Positions 49,470 to 57,657 of a DNA stretch of 64,000 bases are shown here, one piece after another. The stretch lies in contig JAWKWX010000009.1 in NCBI GenBank assembly GCA_041397305.1, positions 1 through 64,000 on the forward strand. Direction: 5' to 3'. The notes under the pieces are model-generated. The model was not told the DNA's origin. It searched no databases and worked only from the letters and a program-made list of their open reading frames with translations. The number at the start of each line of letters is the position of its first letter. The first letter of the stretch is position 1. This DNA is from TMP-24 sp041397305. Its GTDB lineage: Bacteria > Pseudomonadota > Alphaproteobacteria > Rhodobacterales > Rhodobacteraceae. The position numbers were made by a program, and so were the translations under genes.

Positions 49470-50501
49470 ATGAAATTCCTCGATCTCGCCAAAGTCTATA
49501 TCCGCTCCGGTTCGGGCGGAAACGGCTGCGTCAGCTTCCGGCGCGAGAAGTTCGTCGAATTCGGGGGCCCTGACGGCGGCGACGGCGGAAAGGGCGGCTC
49601 GGTCTGGGCCGAGGCGGTCGACGGGCTGAACACGCTGATCGACTTCCGCTACCAGCAGCATTTCTTCGCCCAGAACGGGCGGGGTGGCATGGGCCGCCAG
49701 ATGACCGGGGCGGATGGCGACGACATCGTGCTGAAAGTGCCGGTCGGCACCGAGATCATCGACGAGGACGAGGAAACCCTGATCGCCGACCTGACGAAAG
49801 TGGGCGAGCGGGTCTGCCTCGCCAAGGGCGGCAACGGCGGCTGGGGCAACCTGCGCTTCAAGTCGGCCACCAACCGCGCGCCCGCGAACGCAAACCCCGG
49901 ACAGGCGGGGATCGAGCGCACGATCTGGCTGCGCCTGAAGCTCATCGCCGACGCGGGCCTTCTTGGCCTGCCGAATGCGGGCAAATCCACCTTCCTCGCC
50001 GCCGTCTCGAACGCGCGGCCGAAGATCGCGGACTATCCGTTCACCACGCTTCATCCCAACCTCGGCGTCGTCGGTATCGACGGCCGCGAATTCGTCATGG
50101 CCGACATTCCCGGCCTGATCGAGGGCGCAAGCGAGGGCAGGGGCCTTGGCGACCTCTTTCTTGGCCATGTCGAACGCTGTTCGGTGCTTCTGCATCTAGT
50201 TGACGGCACTTCGGCGACCATCGCCAGGGACTACAAGACCATCCTCACCGAGCTTGAGGCCTATTCGTCCGATCTCGTCGCCAGGCCGCGGATCACCGCG
50301 CTGAACAAGATCGACGCGCTGGATGCCAGGACGCTCGCCTCGCGCAGGCGCTCGCTGGAAAAGGCCTCGGGCGGCGCGGTCATGCTCATGTCGGGCGCCA
50401 CGAAGAAGGGGGTGACAGAGGTCCTGCGCGCCCTGCAGTCCGAAATCGCGCGCAACCGGCGCAGCGATGCGGCCGAGGAAACCACATCGTGGCAACCCTG
50501 A
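49470..50501 (+). CDS. obgE: GTPase ObgE/CgtA
   Basis: 343 residues. The glycine-rich Obg fold covers residues 1-160 (GSGGNGCVSFRREKFVEFGG, KGGNGGWGN). The G domain has G1 GLPNAGKS at 166-173, the switch region YPFTTLHPNLGVV, G3 DIPGLIEGASEGRGLG and G4 LNKIDA. It acts in 50S ribosome assembly and stress/cell-cycle control. Its end overlaps the start of proB by 13 bp, a gene order common in Rhodobacterales. Confidence 0.97.
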   Translation: MKFLDLAKVYIRSGSGGNGCVSFRREKFVEFGGPDGGDGGKGGSVWAEAVDGLNTLIDFRYQQHFFAQNGRGGMGRQMTGADGDDIVLKVPVGTEIIDEDEETLIADLTKVGERVCLAKGGNGGWGNLRFKSATNRAPANANPGQAGIERTIWLRLKLIADAGLLGLPNAGKSTFLAAVSNARPKIADYPFTTLHPNLGVVGIDGREFVMADIPGLIEGASEGRGLGDLFLGHVERCSVLLHLVDGTSATIARDYKTILTELEAYSSDLVARPRITALNKIDALDARTLASRRRSLEKASGGAVMLMSGATKKGVTEVLRALQSEIARNRRSDAAEETTSWQP

Positions 50502-51610
50502 CGCCCGACATCACCAAGGCGCGCCGGCTGGTCGTCAAGATCGGCTCGGCGCTGCTCGTCGATCGCGCCAAGGGACTGAAACGCGACTGGCTTTCGGCGC
50601 TGGCCCTCGACGTGGTCGAGGCCAAGTTGCGCGGCGCCGATGTGATCCTCGTCTCCTCCGGCTCGATCGCGCTTGGCCGTGGCGTCCTTGGCTGGCCCGC
50701 CGGCGTGCTCGCGCTTGAACAGGCCCAGGCCGCCGCCGCGGTGGGCCAGATCAGGCTTGCACGTGCCTATGAGGAAGTGCTCGCCCCGCATGGCATCACC
50801 ACCGCCCAGGTTCTGGTGACGCTGGAGGATACCGCCGACCGCCGCCGCTACCTGAATTCCCGCGCGACGATGGAGACGCTGCTTGCGGCCGGTGTCGTGC
50901 CGATCGTCAACGAGAACGACACGGTGGCGACCGACGAAATCCGTTTCGGCGACAACGACCGGCTTGCCGCCCAGATTGCGGTGACAGTGGGGGCCGACCA
51001 GCTGGTGCTTCTATCCGATGTCGACGGGTTCTATTCGGCCAACCCGAAGGAAGACCCCGACGCCGAGCGCTTCGACCTGGTCGAGAAGATCACGCCGAGG
51101 ATCGAGGCGATGGCGGGCGATCCGGTCTCGGGCCTCTCGAAGGGCGGCATGAAGACCAAGCTTATGGCCGCGAAGACCGCCGTTCAGGGCGGCTGCGCGA
51201 TGGCGATCATGGAAGGGTCGGTCCTCAGGCCCCTCAAGGCGCTGGCGGCCGGGGCGAACCGAACCTGGTTCTTGCCCGATGGCGATCCCCAGGCCGCGCG
51301 CAAGCGCTGGATCGCGGCGATGAAGCCCAAGGGCGAGATCACGGTCGATGCGGGCGCCGTCGCGGCGCTCGAACAGGGCAAGTCGCTTCTGCCTGCCGGT
51401 GTCCGCGCGGTCGCGGGCAGCTTCGGGCGGGGCGAGCCGGTGGCGATCCTCGGACCCTCGGGCGAAACGCTGGGCAAGGGCCTCATCCGCTACACGGCGG
51501 CCGAGGCCAGGGCGATCGCCGGGCACAAGTCGGCCGAGATCGCCACGATCCTTGGCTATCAGGGCCGTGCGGCCCTTGTGCATCGCGACGATCTGGTGAT
51601 GGATTTCTGA
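50489..51610 (+). CDS. proB: Glutamate 5-kinase
   Basis: 373 residues from GTG 50489 within the obgE end. Kinase motifs are LVVKIGSALLVD, VILVSSGSIALGRGVLGWP, PIVNENDTVATDEIRFGDNDRLAAQ and GGMKTKLMAAKTA. A C-terminal PUA domain (about 280-370) contains AVAGSFGRGEPVAILGPSGE. It carries out the first step of proline synthesis. The downstream 58 bp to proA are made almost entirely of a dispersed repeat. Confidence 0.97.
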   Translation: MATLTPDITKARRLVVKIGSALLVDRAKGLKRDWLSALALDVVEAKLRGADVILVSSGSIALGRGVLGWPAGVLALEQAQAAAAVGQIRLARAYEEVLAPHGITTAQVLVTLEDTADRRRYLNSRATMETLLAAGVVPIVNENDTVATDEIRFGDNDRLAAQIAVTVGADQLVLLSDVDGFYSANPKEDPDAERFDLVEKITPRIEAMAGDPVSGLSKGGMKTKLMAAKTAVQGGCAMAIMEGSVLRPLKALAAGANRTWFLPDGDPQAARKRWIAAMKPKGEITVDAGAVAALEQGKSLLPAGVRAVAGSFGRGEPVAILGPSGETLGKGLIRYTAAEARAIAGHKSAEIATILGYQGRAALVHRDDLVMDF

Positions 51611-51617
51611 AGGCGAC

Positions 51618-51670
51618 GGGGGGGGGTTTCACACCCCCGGACCCCCGTGGGATATTTGGGAACGAAAGAT
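51618..51670 (-). repeat. Dispersed intergenic hairpin repeat, copy 6 (inverted)
   Basis: In reverse orientation: ATCTTTCGTTCCCAAATATCCC, then GGGGGTCCGGGGGT-GTGAA-ACCCCC. Its outer end supplies the GAACGAAAG and the first bases of the proA start. Confidence 0.82.
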
Positions 51671-52943
51671 GCAGGCAGACCAGGACAAGATGGATGTCGC
51701 GGCGCTGATGGCCGACATGGGCGCGCGCGCGAAGGCGGCGGCGCAAGAGCTGGCCTGTGCTTCGTCCGAACGGAAGTACGCGGCCCTGGTGTCGGCGGCA
51801 GAGGCGGTCTGGGTGCGCCGACAGGAGATTCTTGACGGCAATTACATCGACCTTGCCCATGCCAGCGAAAAGGGCCTTTCACCCGCGATGATCGATCGGC
51901 TGACGCTTGACGAGAGCCGCATTCGCGGCATCGTCGACGGGCTAAAGGCGGTGGCGGCACAGAAGGATCCGGTAGGCGAGGTGATCGCCGAATGGAACCG
52001 GCCGAACGGGCTGAACATCAAACGGGTGCGTACGCCTCTGGGCGTCGTGGGCGTGATCTTCGAAAGCCGCCCCAACGTGACGGCCGACGCGGGCGCGCTT
52101 TGCCTGCAGGCGGGCAATGCGGTGATCCTGCGGGGGGGCTCCGAAAGCTTCCATTCCTGCGAAGCGATCCATGAGTGCATGGTCCAGGGCCTGAAGGATG
52201 CGGGCCTTTCGCCGGACGCGATCCAGCTTGTCCCCACCCGCGACCGCGCGGCGGTGGGTGAGATGCTCAGGATGGTGAACCATATCGACGTGATCGTGCC
52301 GCGCGGCGGCAAGGGGCTGGTGGGCCTTGTCCAGGCCGAGGCCCGGGTGCCGGTCTTCGCCCATCTCGAGGGCATCTGCCATGTCTATGCCGACCGCGAC
52401 GCCGACCCTGAAAAGGCGCGCCGCGTGGTCCTGAACGCCAAGACCCGCCGCACCGGCGTCTGCGGGGCGGCGGAATGCCTGCTGATCGACTGGCAGTTCT
52501 ATACCAGACACGGGGCGGTGCTGATCGAGGATCTGCTGGCGGCGGGCGTCGAGGTGCGGACCGAGGGCGAGCTCCTGAAAGTGCCGGGCACCGTCAGGGC
52601 GGCGCCGGACGATTTCGGCCGCGAGTTCCTCGACAGGATCATCGCTGCGAAGCTCGTCGACGGGGTGGACGAGGCGATCGCCCATATCCGCCGCTACGGT
52701 TCCTCGCACACCGAAGCGATCCTGACCGAGAACGATGCAACCGCCGCGCGCTTCTTCGAACGGCTCGACAGTGCCATCCTGATGCGCAACGCCTCGACAC
52801 AGTTCGCCGACGGCGGCGAGTTCGGCATGGGCGCCGAGATCGGCATCGCCACCGGCAAGATGCATGCGCGGGGGCCGGTCGGGGCCGAGCAGCTGACGAG
52901 CTTCAAGTATCTGGTGACGGGCGACGGAACGGTCCGGCCCTGA
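51669..52943 (+). CDS. proA: Glutamate-5-semialdehyde dehydrogenase (gamma-glutamyl phosphate reductase)
   Basis: 424 residues from ATG 51669 (in-frame ATG 51690 is an alternative start closer to the usual N-terminus). Family motifs are PLGVVGVIFESRPNVTADA, ILRGGSESFHS, DVIVPRGGKGLVGLV, HLEGICHVYAD and the catalytic cysteine C265 in RRTGVCGAAECLL. It reduces glutamyl phosphate to the semialdehyde with NADPH. The proposed start lies inside repeat copy 6. Confidence 0.96.
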   Translation: MQADQDKMDVAALMADMGARAKAAAQELACASSERKYAALVSAAEAVWVRRQEILDGNYIDLAHASEKGLSPAMIDRLTLDESRIRGIVDGLKAVAAQKDPVGEVIAEWNRPNGLNIKRVRTPLGVVGVIFESRPNVTADAGALCLQAGNAVILRGGSESFHSCEAIHECMVQGLKDAGLSPDAIQLVPTRDRAAVGEMLRMVNHIDVIVPRGGKGLVGLVQAEARVPVFAHLEGICHVYADRDADPEKARRVVLNAKTRRTGVCGAAECLLIDWQFYTRHGAVLIEDLLAAGVEVRTEGELLKVPGTVRAAPDDFGREFLDRIIAAKLVDGVDEAIAHIRRYGSSHTEAILTENDATAARFFERLDSAILMRNASTQFADGGEFGMGAEIGIATGKMHARGPVGAEQLTSFKYLVTGDGTVRP

Positions 52944-52945
52944 GG

Positions 52946-53569
52946 TCAGAACGAAATGACGATCTGGCCCGTGCCGGTCTCGGCGCTGAGCCGACGGCCG
53001 AGGCGCTGCGCCTCGCTGCCAAGCAGCGCGACCTGGACGAGGGCCGGGGACGGGAACGGGGCGTCTCCCGGCCCCGTCGTGCCAAAGCTGCTCCAGATCG
53101 GATCGTCCTGCCGGATCGTGTCGGACCGGCCGGTAAGACGCCAGCATGTCCCCGCTGCGACCGTTGCCGTGCCGCCGCGCGGCATGGCGCTTTCCAGACA
53201 GAGGATCGCCAGAAGCGCCAGCTTTGCCAGACCGCGCTCGGTGCCTTCGGGCGCGACGGTCCAGTCGATCGCAAGGCGGCCGGTGCGGTGCTGGGAGTCG
53301 ATGGCGGCCTGAAGGTCGGCGCGCGCGATCCGCTGGCCCGCAAGCGCCTGGCCGAAGGCGATGCGAAAGACACGGATGCGGTCGTTCGCGGCCGCCACGC
53401 TTTCGGAGATGAGCGCCAGTTCCGGCCCCGCCGCAATGCCGGACATGGCCAGAAGCTCCAGCCCGTTCGCGATGGCTCCGAGGGGGCTGACGAGATCGTG
53501 GCAGATCCGCGAGGCGACGAGTGACGCGATATCCGGCTTGGCGTCGTCTGGGACTGGTACTAAGTGCAT
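52946..53569 (-). CDS. chpT: Histidine phosphotransferase ChpT
   Basis: 207 residues from ATG 53569 (MHLVPVPDDAKPD). The phosphorylated histidine is H24 in SRICHDLVSPLGAIANGLELL, which matches the ChpT dimerisation-phosphotransfer helix. A degenerate kinase-like ATP-binding fold follows without N/G boxes. In Caulobacter and Rhodobacter ChpT relays phosphate from CckA to CtrA, controlling cell cycle, motility or gene-transfer agents. Only 26 bp separate its start from the divergent DUF3553 gene, so promoters must lie inside neighbouring coding sequence or the true start is further in. A perfect CtrA-type site lies nearby at 53795. Confidence 0.9.
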   Translation of the reverse strand: MHLVPVPDDAKPDIASLVASRICHDLVSPLGAIANGLELLAMSGIAAGPELALISESVAAANDRIRVFRIAFGQALAGQRIARADLQAAIDSQHRTGRLAIDWTVAPEGTERGLAKLALLAILCLESAMPRGGTATVAAGTCWRLTGRSDTIRQDDPIWSSFGTTGPGDAPFPSPALVQVALLGSEAQRLGRRLSAETGTGQIVISF

Positions 53570-53595
53570 CAGGAACCTTCGGAACGGAGTGACAG

Positions 53596-53784
53596 GTGAA
53601 CGAGTTTCTGGAACCCGGAATGATCGTCGCACATCCGGGGGAACCGGATTGGGGCCTTGGCCAGGTGCAGAGCCGCATCGGGCTGAAGATCACCGTGAAT
53701 TTCGAACATCGCGGCAAGGTGGTGATTGACGGCAATCATGTGGTGCTCAGGCTCATTTCGGGGCGGTCTGAACCGCAGGAATGA
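53596..53784 (+). CDS. DUF3553 domain protein
   Basis: 62 residues from GTG 53596 with GGAGTGACAG upstream. It consists of one small SH3-like beta-barrel: FLEPGMIVAHPGEPDWGLGQVQSRIGLKITVNFEHRGKVVID. The PGxxxWGxGQVQS pattern defines DUF3553, a nucleic-acid-helicase-associated type domain of unknown role. It is divergent from chpT. Confidence 0.88.
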   Translation: MNEFLEPGMIVAHPGEPDWGLGQVQSRIGLKITVNFEHRGKVVIDGNHVVLRLISGRSEPQE

Positions 53785-53794
53785 AGCTGAATGG

Positions 53795-53810
53795 TTAATG
53801 CAGCTTTAAC
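53795..53810 (+). promoter_or_regulatory. Full CtrA-type binding site TTAA-N7-TTAAC
   Basis: TTAATGCAGCTTTAAC matches the CtrA consensus exactly in both half-sites and spacing. It lies 94 bp upstream of olsB and close to chpT, the phosphotransferase of the same pathway. Confidence 0.65.
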
Positions 53811-53903
53811 GCGAGTCAACCGCGAGCATGTTGCCGAATCCCGTGCCCGCCCGTAAAACCGCGACCGCGACAGAAAAGACCCGAGGCTGAAGACAGGGTG
53901 CCG

Positions 53904-54683
53904 ATGACGGCCGAGACATCGCAATATCAGGTGCGGCTGGCCCGCGACGAAGCCGACCTTCTGTCGGCGCAGCGGCTGCGTTACCGGGTCTTCGTCGAGG
54001 AACTGGGCGGCGACGGGCCGCATGTGGATCATCGTGGCCGGTTCGAACGCGACGAATTCGACGAAGTCAACGATCATCTGGTGCTTGTGGATGTGACCCG
54101 CGGCACGGGCACGCTCGATCATGTGGTCGGTGCCTACCGGCTTCTGCGCGGCAGCCGGGCCGAGGCGTTCGGCCGGTTCTACTGCGACGGGGAATATGAT
54201 CTGGCGCCGCTCAGACGGTCCGGGCGGCAGCTTCTGGAGCTTGGCCGGTCCTGTGTCGATGCCGGGCACAGAGGCGGGGCGGGCATGTTCCTTCTGTGGA
54301 ACGCGCTTGCCGACTATGTGCTCGACAACGGGATCGAGATCATGTTCGGCGTCGCCTCTTTCCACGGCACCGATGTTGCTGCCCTGCGCCGGCCGCTGAG
54401 CTGGCTTCACCATCACCACCTGGCGCCGCCGGAATTGCGCGTGCGCTCGCGACGGCATGAAAACATGGATCTGATGCCCGCGGCGGAGATCGACCGGCGG
54501 CAGGCGATGGTCGGGATGCCGGCCTTGATGAAAGCCTATCTCCGGCTTGGCGGGTTCGTGGGCGACGGGGCCTTTGTCGACCATGTCTTCAACACGACCG
54601 ATGTCTGCCTTCTGATGGACACCCAGGCGATGAGCGCGCGCCACCGCGAGTTCTACACCCGCAAGCACGAGGCCAAGGTGTGA
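53904..54683 (+). CDS. olsB: Ornithine-acyl-ACP N-acyltransferase OlsB
   Basis: 259 residues from ATG 53904 (ACAGGG upstream; GTG 53898 also possible). It has the hemolysin-like GNAT fold of OlsB: VRLARDEADLLSAQRLRYRVFVEELGG, DHLVLVD, VGAYRLLRGSRAE, LLELGRSCVDAGHRGG and LMKAYLRLGGFVGDGAFVDH. It attaches a 3-hydroxyacyl chain to ornithine, the first step of ornithine lipid synthesis. It overlaps olsA (GTGA). A CtrA-type site lies upstream. Confidence 0.93.
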   Translation: MTAETSQYQVRLARDEADLLSAQRLRYRVFVEELGGDGPHVDHRGRFERDEFDEVNDHLVLVDVTRGTGTLDHVVGAYRLLRGSRAEAFGRFYCDGEYDLAPLRRSGRQLLELGRSCVDAGHRGGAGMFLLWNALADYVLDNGIEIMFGVASFHGTDVAALRRPLSWLHHHHLAPPELRVRSRRHENMDLMPAAEIDRRQAMVGMPALMKAYLRLGGFVGDGAFVDHVFNTTDVCLLMDTQAMSARHREFYTRKHEAKV

Positions 54684-55528
54684 CGACATGGCGCCCCGAG
54701 GAGGAGCCCGCACTCGCCGCGCTGACAGTGGCGGGGTGGGGCAGGGCGTTGTTGCGCGGCGCCCTTCTCGGCCTTCTGACGGCGTTCGGGCTGGTCCTCA
54801 TGATGGTCGTGCGCCTTGTCGAGCGACCAGTTTGCGGCGCGGCCCGGCCGGTGACGCCCTTCATCACCCAGGCTGTGTGCCGCCTGGCCATGCTCATCCT
54901 CGGAACGGGCTATGGCTATCACGGACAGCCGATGCTGCATCGCGGCGCGATCGTCGCCAATCATTCCTCCTGGCTCGACATCTTCGCGCTGAACGCCTGC
55001 CAGCGGGTCTATTTCGTCTCGAAGGCCGAGGTGTCGCGCTGGCCGTTCATCGGCTGGCTGGCGCGCGCGACCGGAACCCTGTTCATCGAGCGCGATCCGC
55101 GCCGGGCGCGGACCCAGCAGGCCGAGTTCGAGGCGCGGCTCAGGGCCGGGCATCGGCTGCTTTTCTTTCCAGAGGGAACGTCGACCGACGGGATGCGAGT
55201 ACTGCCGTTCAAGTCGACCCTGTTTCAGGCCTTCTACAGCCATGGGCTGGAACATGTGATGCAGATCCAGCCGGTGACGGTCGCCTATCATGCGCCCGAT
55301 GGTGCCGACAAACGGTTCTATGGCTGGTGGGGAGAGATGGATTTTGCGCCGCATCTCCTGCATACGCTGGCCGCGGCGCGGCAGGGGCGCGTCGAGGTGA
55401 TCTTTCATCCGCCGGTCAGTGTCGATGCCTTCGCCTCGCGCAAGGCCCTGGCCAAGCATTGCGAAATCGCGGTCCGCACCGGGCTGGCGGCCGCGCTTGG
55501 CGCTGCGATCGATCCGACCGATCGATGA
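54680..55528 (+). CDS. olsA: Lyso-ornithine lipid O-acyltransferase OlsA (PlsC family)
   Basis: 282 residues from GTG 54680. There is one N-terminal membrane anchor (about 25-45). The acyltransferase block has the NHSSWLD motif with H95 and D100, then FVSKAEVSRWPFIGWLARATGTLFIERD and FFPEGTSTDG. It adds the second acyl chain to lyso-ornithine lipid and may also act on lysophosphatidic acid. It is coupled to olsB. Confidence 0.94.
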   Translation: MTTWRPEEEPALAALTVAGWGRALLRGALLGLLTAFGLVLMMVVRLVERPVCGAARPVTPFITQAVCRLAMLILGTGYGYHGQPMLHRGAIVANHSSWLDIFALNACQRVYFVSKAEVSRWPFIGWLARATGTLFIERDPRRARTQQAEFEARLRAGHRLLFFPEGTSTDGMRVLPFKSTLFQAFYSHGLEHVMQIQPVTVAYHAPDGADKRFYGWWGEMDFAPHLLHTLAAARQGRVEVIFHPPVSVDAFASRKALAKHCEIAVRTGLAAALGAAIDPTDR

Positions 55529-55536
55529 GCGGCAGC

Positions 55537-55764
55537 CTAGTGCAGGAACGCCATCCAGATCAGGACGCCCCAGATCGGCAGCGCCATGATCATGACCGGC
55601 AGTAGCCACCAGCCGGAGGGAAGCCCATCACCACCCGCCTGCGCCAGGTCCCTGTCGTCGAGGCCCTGCTGACGCTCCTGGTCCAGCCAATAGTCCAGCG
55701 GATCGTTGCCACCGCCGCTTTCTCTTGCCGTTGGTCCCGTTGCTGCCGTACGTCCCATGGCCAT
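55537..55764 (-). CDS. Small single-helix membrane protein
   Basis: 75 residues from ATG 55764 or 55758. The N-terminal 45 residues are polar (NDPLDYWLDQERQQGLDDRDLA). The C-terminus is one membrane helix, WWLLPVMIMALPIWGVLIWM. It is convergent with olsA, 8 bp apart. I do not recognise it. The polar/hydrophobic division and the codon use support a real gene. Confidence 0.6.
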   Translation of the reverse strand: MAMGRTAATGPTARESGGGNDPLDYWLDQERQQGLDDRDLAQAGGDGLPSGWWLLPVMIMALPIWGVLIWMAFLH

Positions 55765-55826
55765 GCCCCTGTTGCCCTGGGGAAAGGCTAGGCACCAACA
55801 GGTTGAGAAAGGGTTGCTCCCGCGCG

Positions 55827-56528
55827 TTACCGCGGCGCGGCCGGGCGATCTGCCAGGGCGTGGGCGATGAGCGCGGGAACCGACGGATGGGTGCCCATAG
55901 GGTCGAGCAACGCGCCCGCGAACCCCGCCCGCGCGAGCGCGGCGGGGATATCTTCCTGCACATGGCCCCAGCGCGCCACGAAGAGGGGCAGGCAGAGCGC
56001 GCGGGTCCCAAGACCGCGCGCGGCCTCTTCGATATGGGGCGCCTCTTCGACGAAGCCTGTCCGGACCGAGGCAAAACCCCCGATCGTCGCGGCGATGGCC
56101 CGTGTCGCCTCGGCGGAGGCGCGGCTTCGGCCGGAGCCGTGTGCGGCGAGGACGAGGGTCGTTTCTTCGGCCTTCCAGCCGCTGGCCGCTGCCGCTGCCC
56201 GGGAAATATCGGCGGCAAGCGGTGCGACGGCGGGCAGAAGACCAAAGGCGGGCATGAGTGTCGGGGCGGCATGGCCCGCCGCGGTCAGCCGCCGCGGCAG
56301 TTCGGTTCGTGTGAACCAGCCATCGGCCATGAAGAACGGAAAGACGAGCGGGTCGCGAAGGCCTTCGAGGGCCCGCTCCAATGCGTCCGGCGCCGCGAGC
56401 GTCGCGCCCGCGATCCGCCAGCCGGGCAGGCGCGCGCCGACGGAGGCCGCGAGGGCGGCGATCTCTGCCTCCGGTGGTGCGGGGTCGGACGGCTGGCCAT
56501 GGGCGATGATGAGGGCGGATTGCATCAT
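55827..56528 (-). CDS. CbiX-like (sirohydrochlorin) chelatase family protein
   Basis: 233 residues from ATG 56528 or 56525. Two CbiX-type half domains are visible: QSALIIAHGQPSDPAPPEAE with the active-site histidine near residue 10, and TTLVLAAHGSGRSRASAEATRAI near residue 130, giving a duplicated class-II chelatase layout. It ends HPSVPALIAHAL. It may insert cobalt, iron or nickel into sirohydrochlorin. No other tetrapyrrole genes are adjacent, so the metal and pathway are uncertain. Confidence 0.82.
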   Translation of the reverse strand: MMQSALIIAHGQPSDPAPPEAEIAALAASVGARLPGWRIAGATLAAPDALERALEGLRDPLVFPFFMADGWFTRTELPRRLTAAGHAAPTLMPAFGLLPAVAPLAADISRAAAAASGWKAEETTLVLAAHGSGRSRASAEATRAIAATIGGFASVRTGFVEEAPHIEEAARGLGTRALCLPLFVARWGHVQEDIPAALARAGFAGALLDPMGTHPSVPALIAHALADRPAAPR

Positions 56529-56553
56529 GCGCCGAACATAGGGCCGTTCATGC

Positions 56554-56587
56554 AAAAAACCAGCCGCCGGAGGCATCCGGCGGCTGG
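56554..56587 (-). terminator. Terminator of the polyamine-type ABC operon
   Basis: A perfect 12-bp stem CCAGCCGCCGGA/TCCGGCGGCTGG, loop GGCA, with six As on the plus strand (a T-run for minus-strand transcripts). Confidence 0.94.
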
Positions 56588-56609
56588 CCCGTTCAGGAAA
56601 TCCGTCCGA

Positions 56610-57635
56610 CTACTTCTGAAGCTCGGTCCAGATCGCGGTGATATAGTCTTGGGCCTTGCCGGTGCAGGTCTTAAGGAACACGCCCTTGTCGGCAAGCTCC
56701 GGCGGCACGACGATTTCCGGCGCATCCTTCATGTCAGCGGGCATGAAGGGTTCCGAACCGGTGATGCCATTGGCGTAGCGCGCAAATGACGAGATCAGCG
56801 CAGCATTCTCGGGAACTGCGATGAAGTTGAGGAACTTGTAGGCTTCCTCGACATTCTGGGCGTCCTTCAGCAACATCACCTGGTCCATCCACAGGATGAA
56901 ACCTTCCTTTGGATAGCCGTATTTCACGTCGGGATTTTGCAGACGAGCGCGGAAGATCGCGCCGTTCCAGTAAATCGAGGCCATGACGTCGTTCGAAGCC
57001 ATCTTCTCGGTCATGCCATAGTCCATCGACAGCCATTTGGGCTTGGCTTCCAGAAGCTTGTCGCGGACCTTCTTCATCAGTTCGCCATCTTCCGAACAGG
57101 GCTCGCCGCCCATGTACATGGTCGCAAGCGCCAAAACGTCACCCATCTCGGGCGTGACATTGACCTTGCCCACCAGTTCCGGCGGCGGGTCGAGGAAGAT
57201 GGCCGAGGTGTTGACGTCGCCCGAATAGACGGTCTGGTTCACCGCCATGCCGGTCGAGCCCCACTACCACGGGATCGAATATTTGCGGCCGGGGTCATAG
57301 TCGACATTCAGCCATGCCGGCGCGATATTTGCATGGTTGGGGATCTTCGACAGGTCCAGTTCCTGCACCAGACCCTTCTCGATCCAGATCGGCACATGGG
57401 TTGCCGAGGGCACGACGAGGTCGAAGCCATGGCCGCCGGCCTCGACCTTGGCGAGCGCGGTTTCATTGGAATCGTAATCGGTCACTGTGACCTTGATGCC
57501 GGTCTCGGCCTCGAACTTGGACAGAAGCTCAGGGCTTGTGTAGTTGCCCCAGTTGAAGAGCTGTAACTGGCCTTCGGCGCACGCGAGGGAAGTAGAACCC
57601 AGCAGAAGGGCAAAGGCGGTGATGGTTGGTTTCAT
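56610..57635 (-). pseudogene. potF: Polyamine-type ABC importer binding protein (PotD/PotF family) interrupted by an amber codon
   Basis: Reading from ATG 57635 (GGGAGA upstream) there is a signal peptide (ITAFALLLGSTSLACA) and the PotD/F opening LQLFNWGNYTSPELLSKFEAETGIKV. At 57264-57266 the codon is TAG, in ...GRKYSIPW-stop-WGSTGMAVNQ. The frame then continues without shift for 217 more residues to KAQDYITAIWTELQK. Family proteins have a residue such as glutamine or tyrosine before WGTTG, so a CAG-to-TAG change is the simplest explanation. The two halves together would make a normal 341-residue protein. It is either a recent pseudogene, an assembly error or a read-through case. Confidence 0.85.
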
Positions 57636-57657
57636 CTTCATTCTCCCTGTATGTCTT

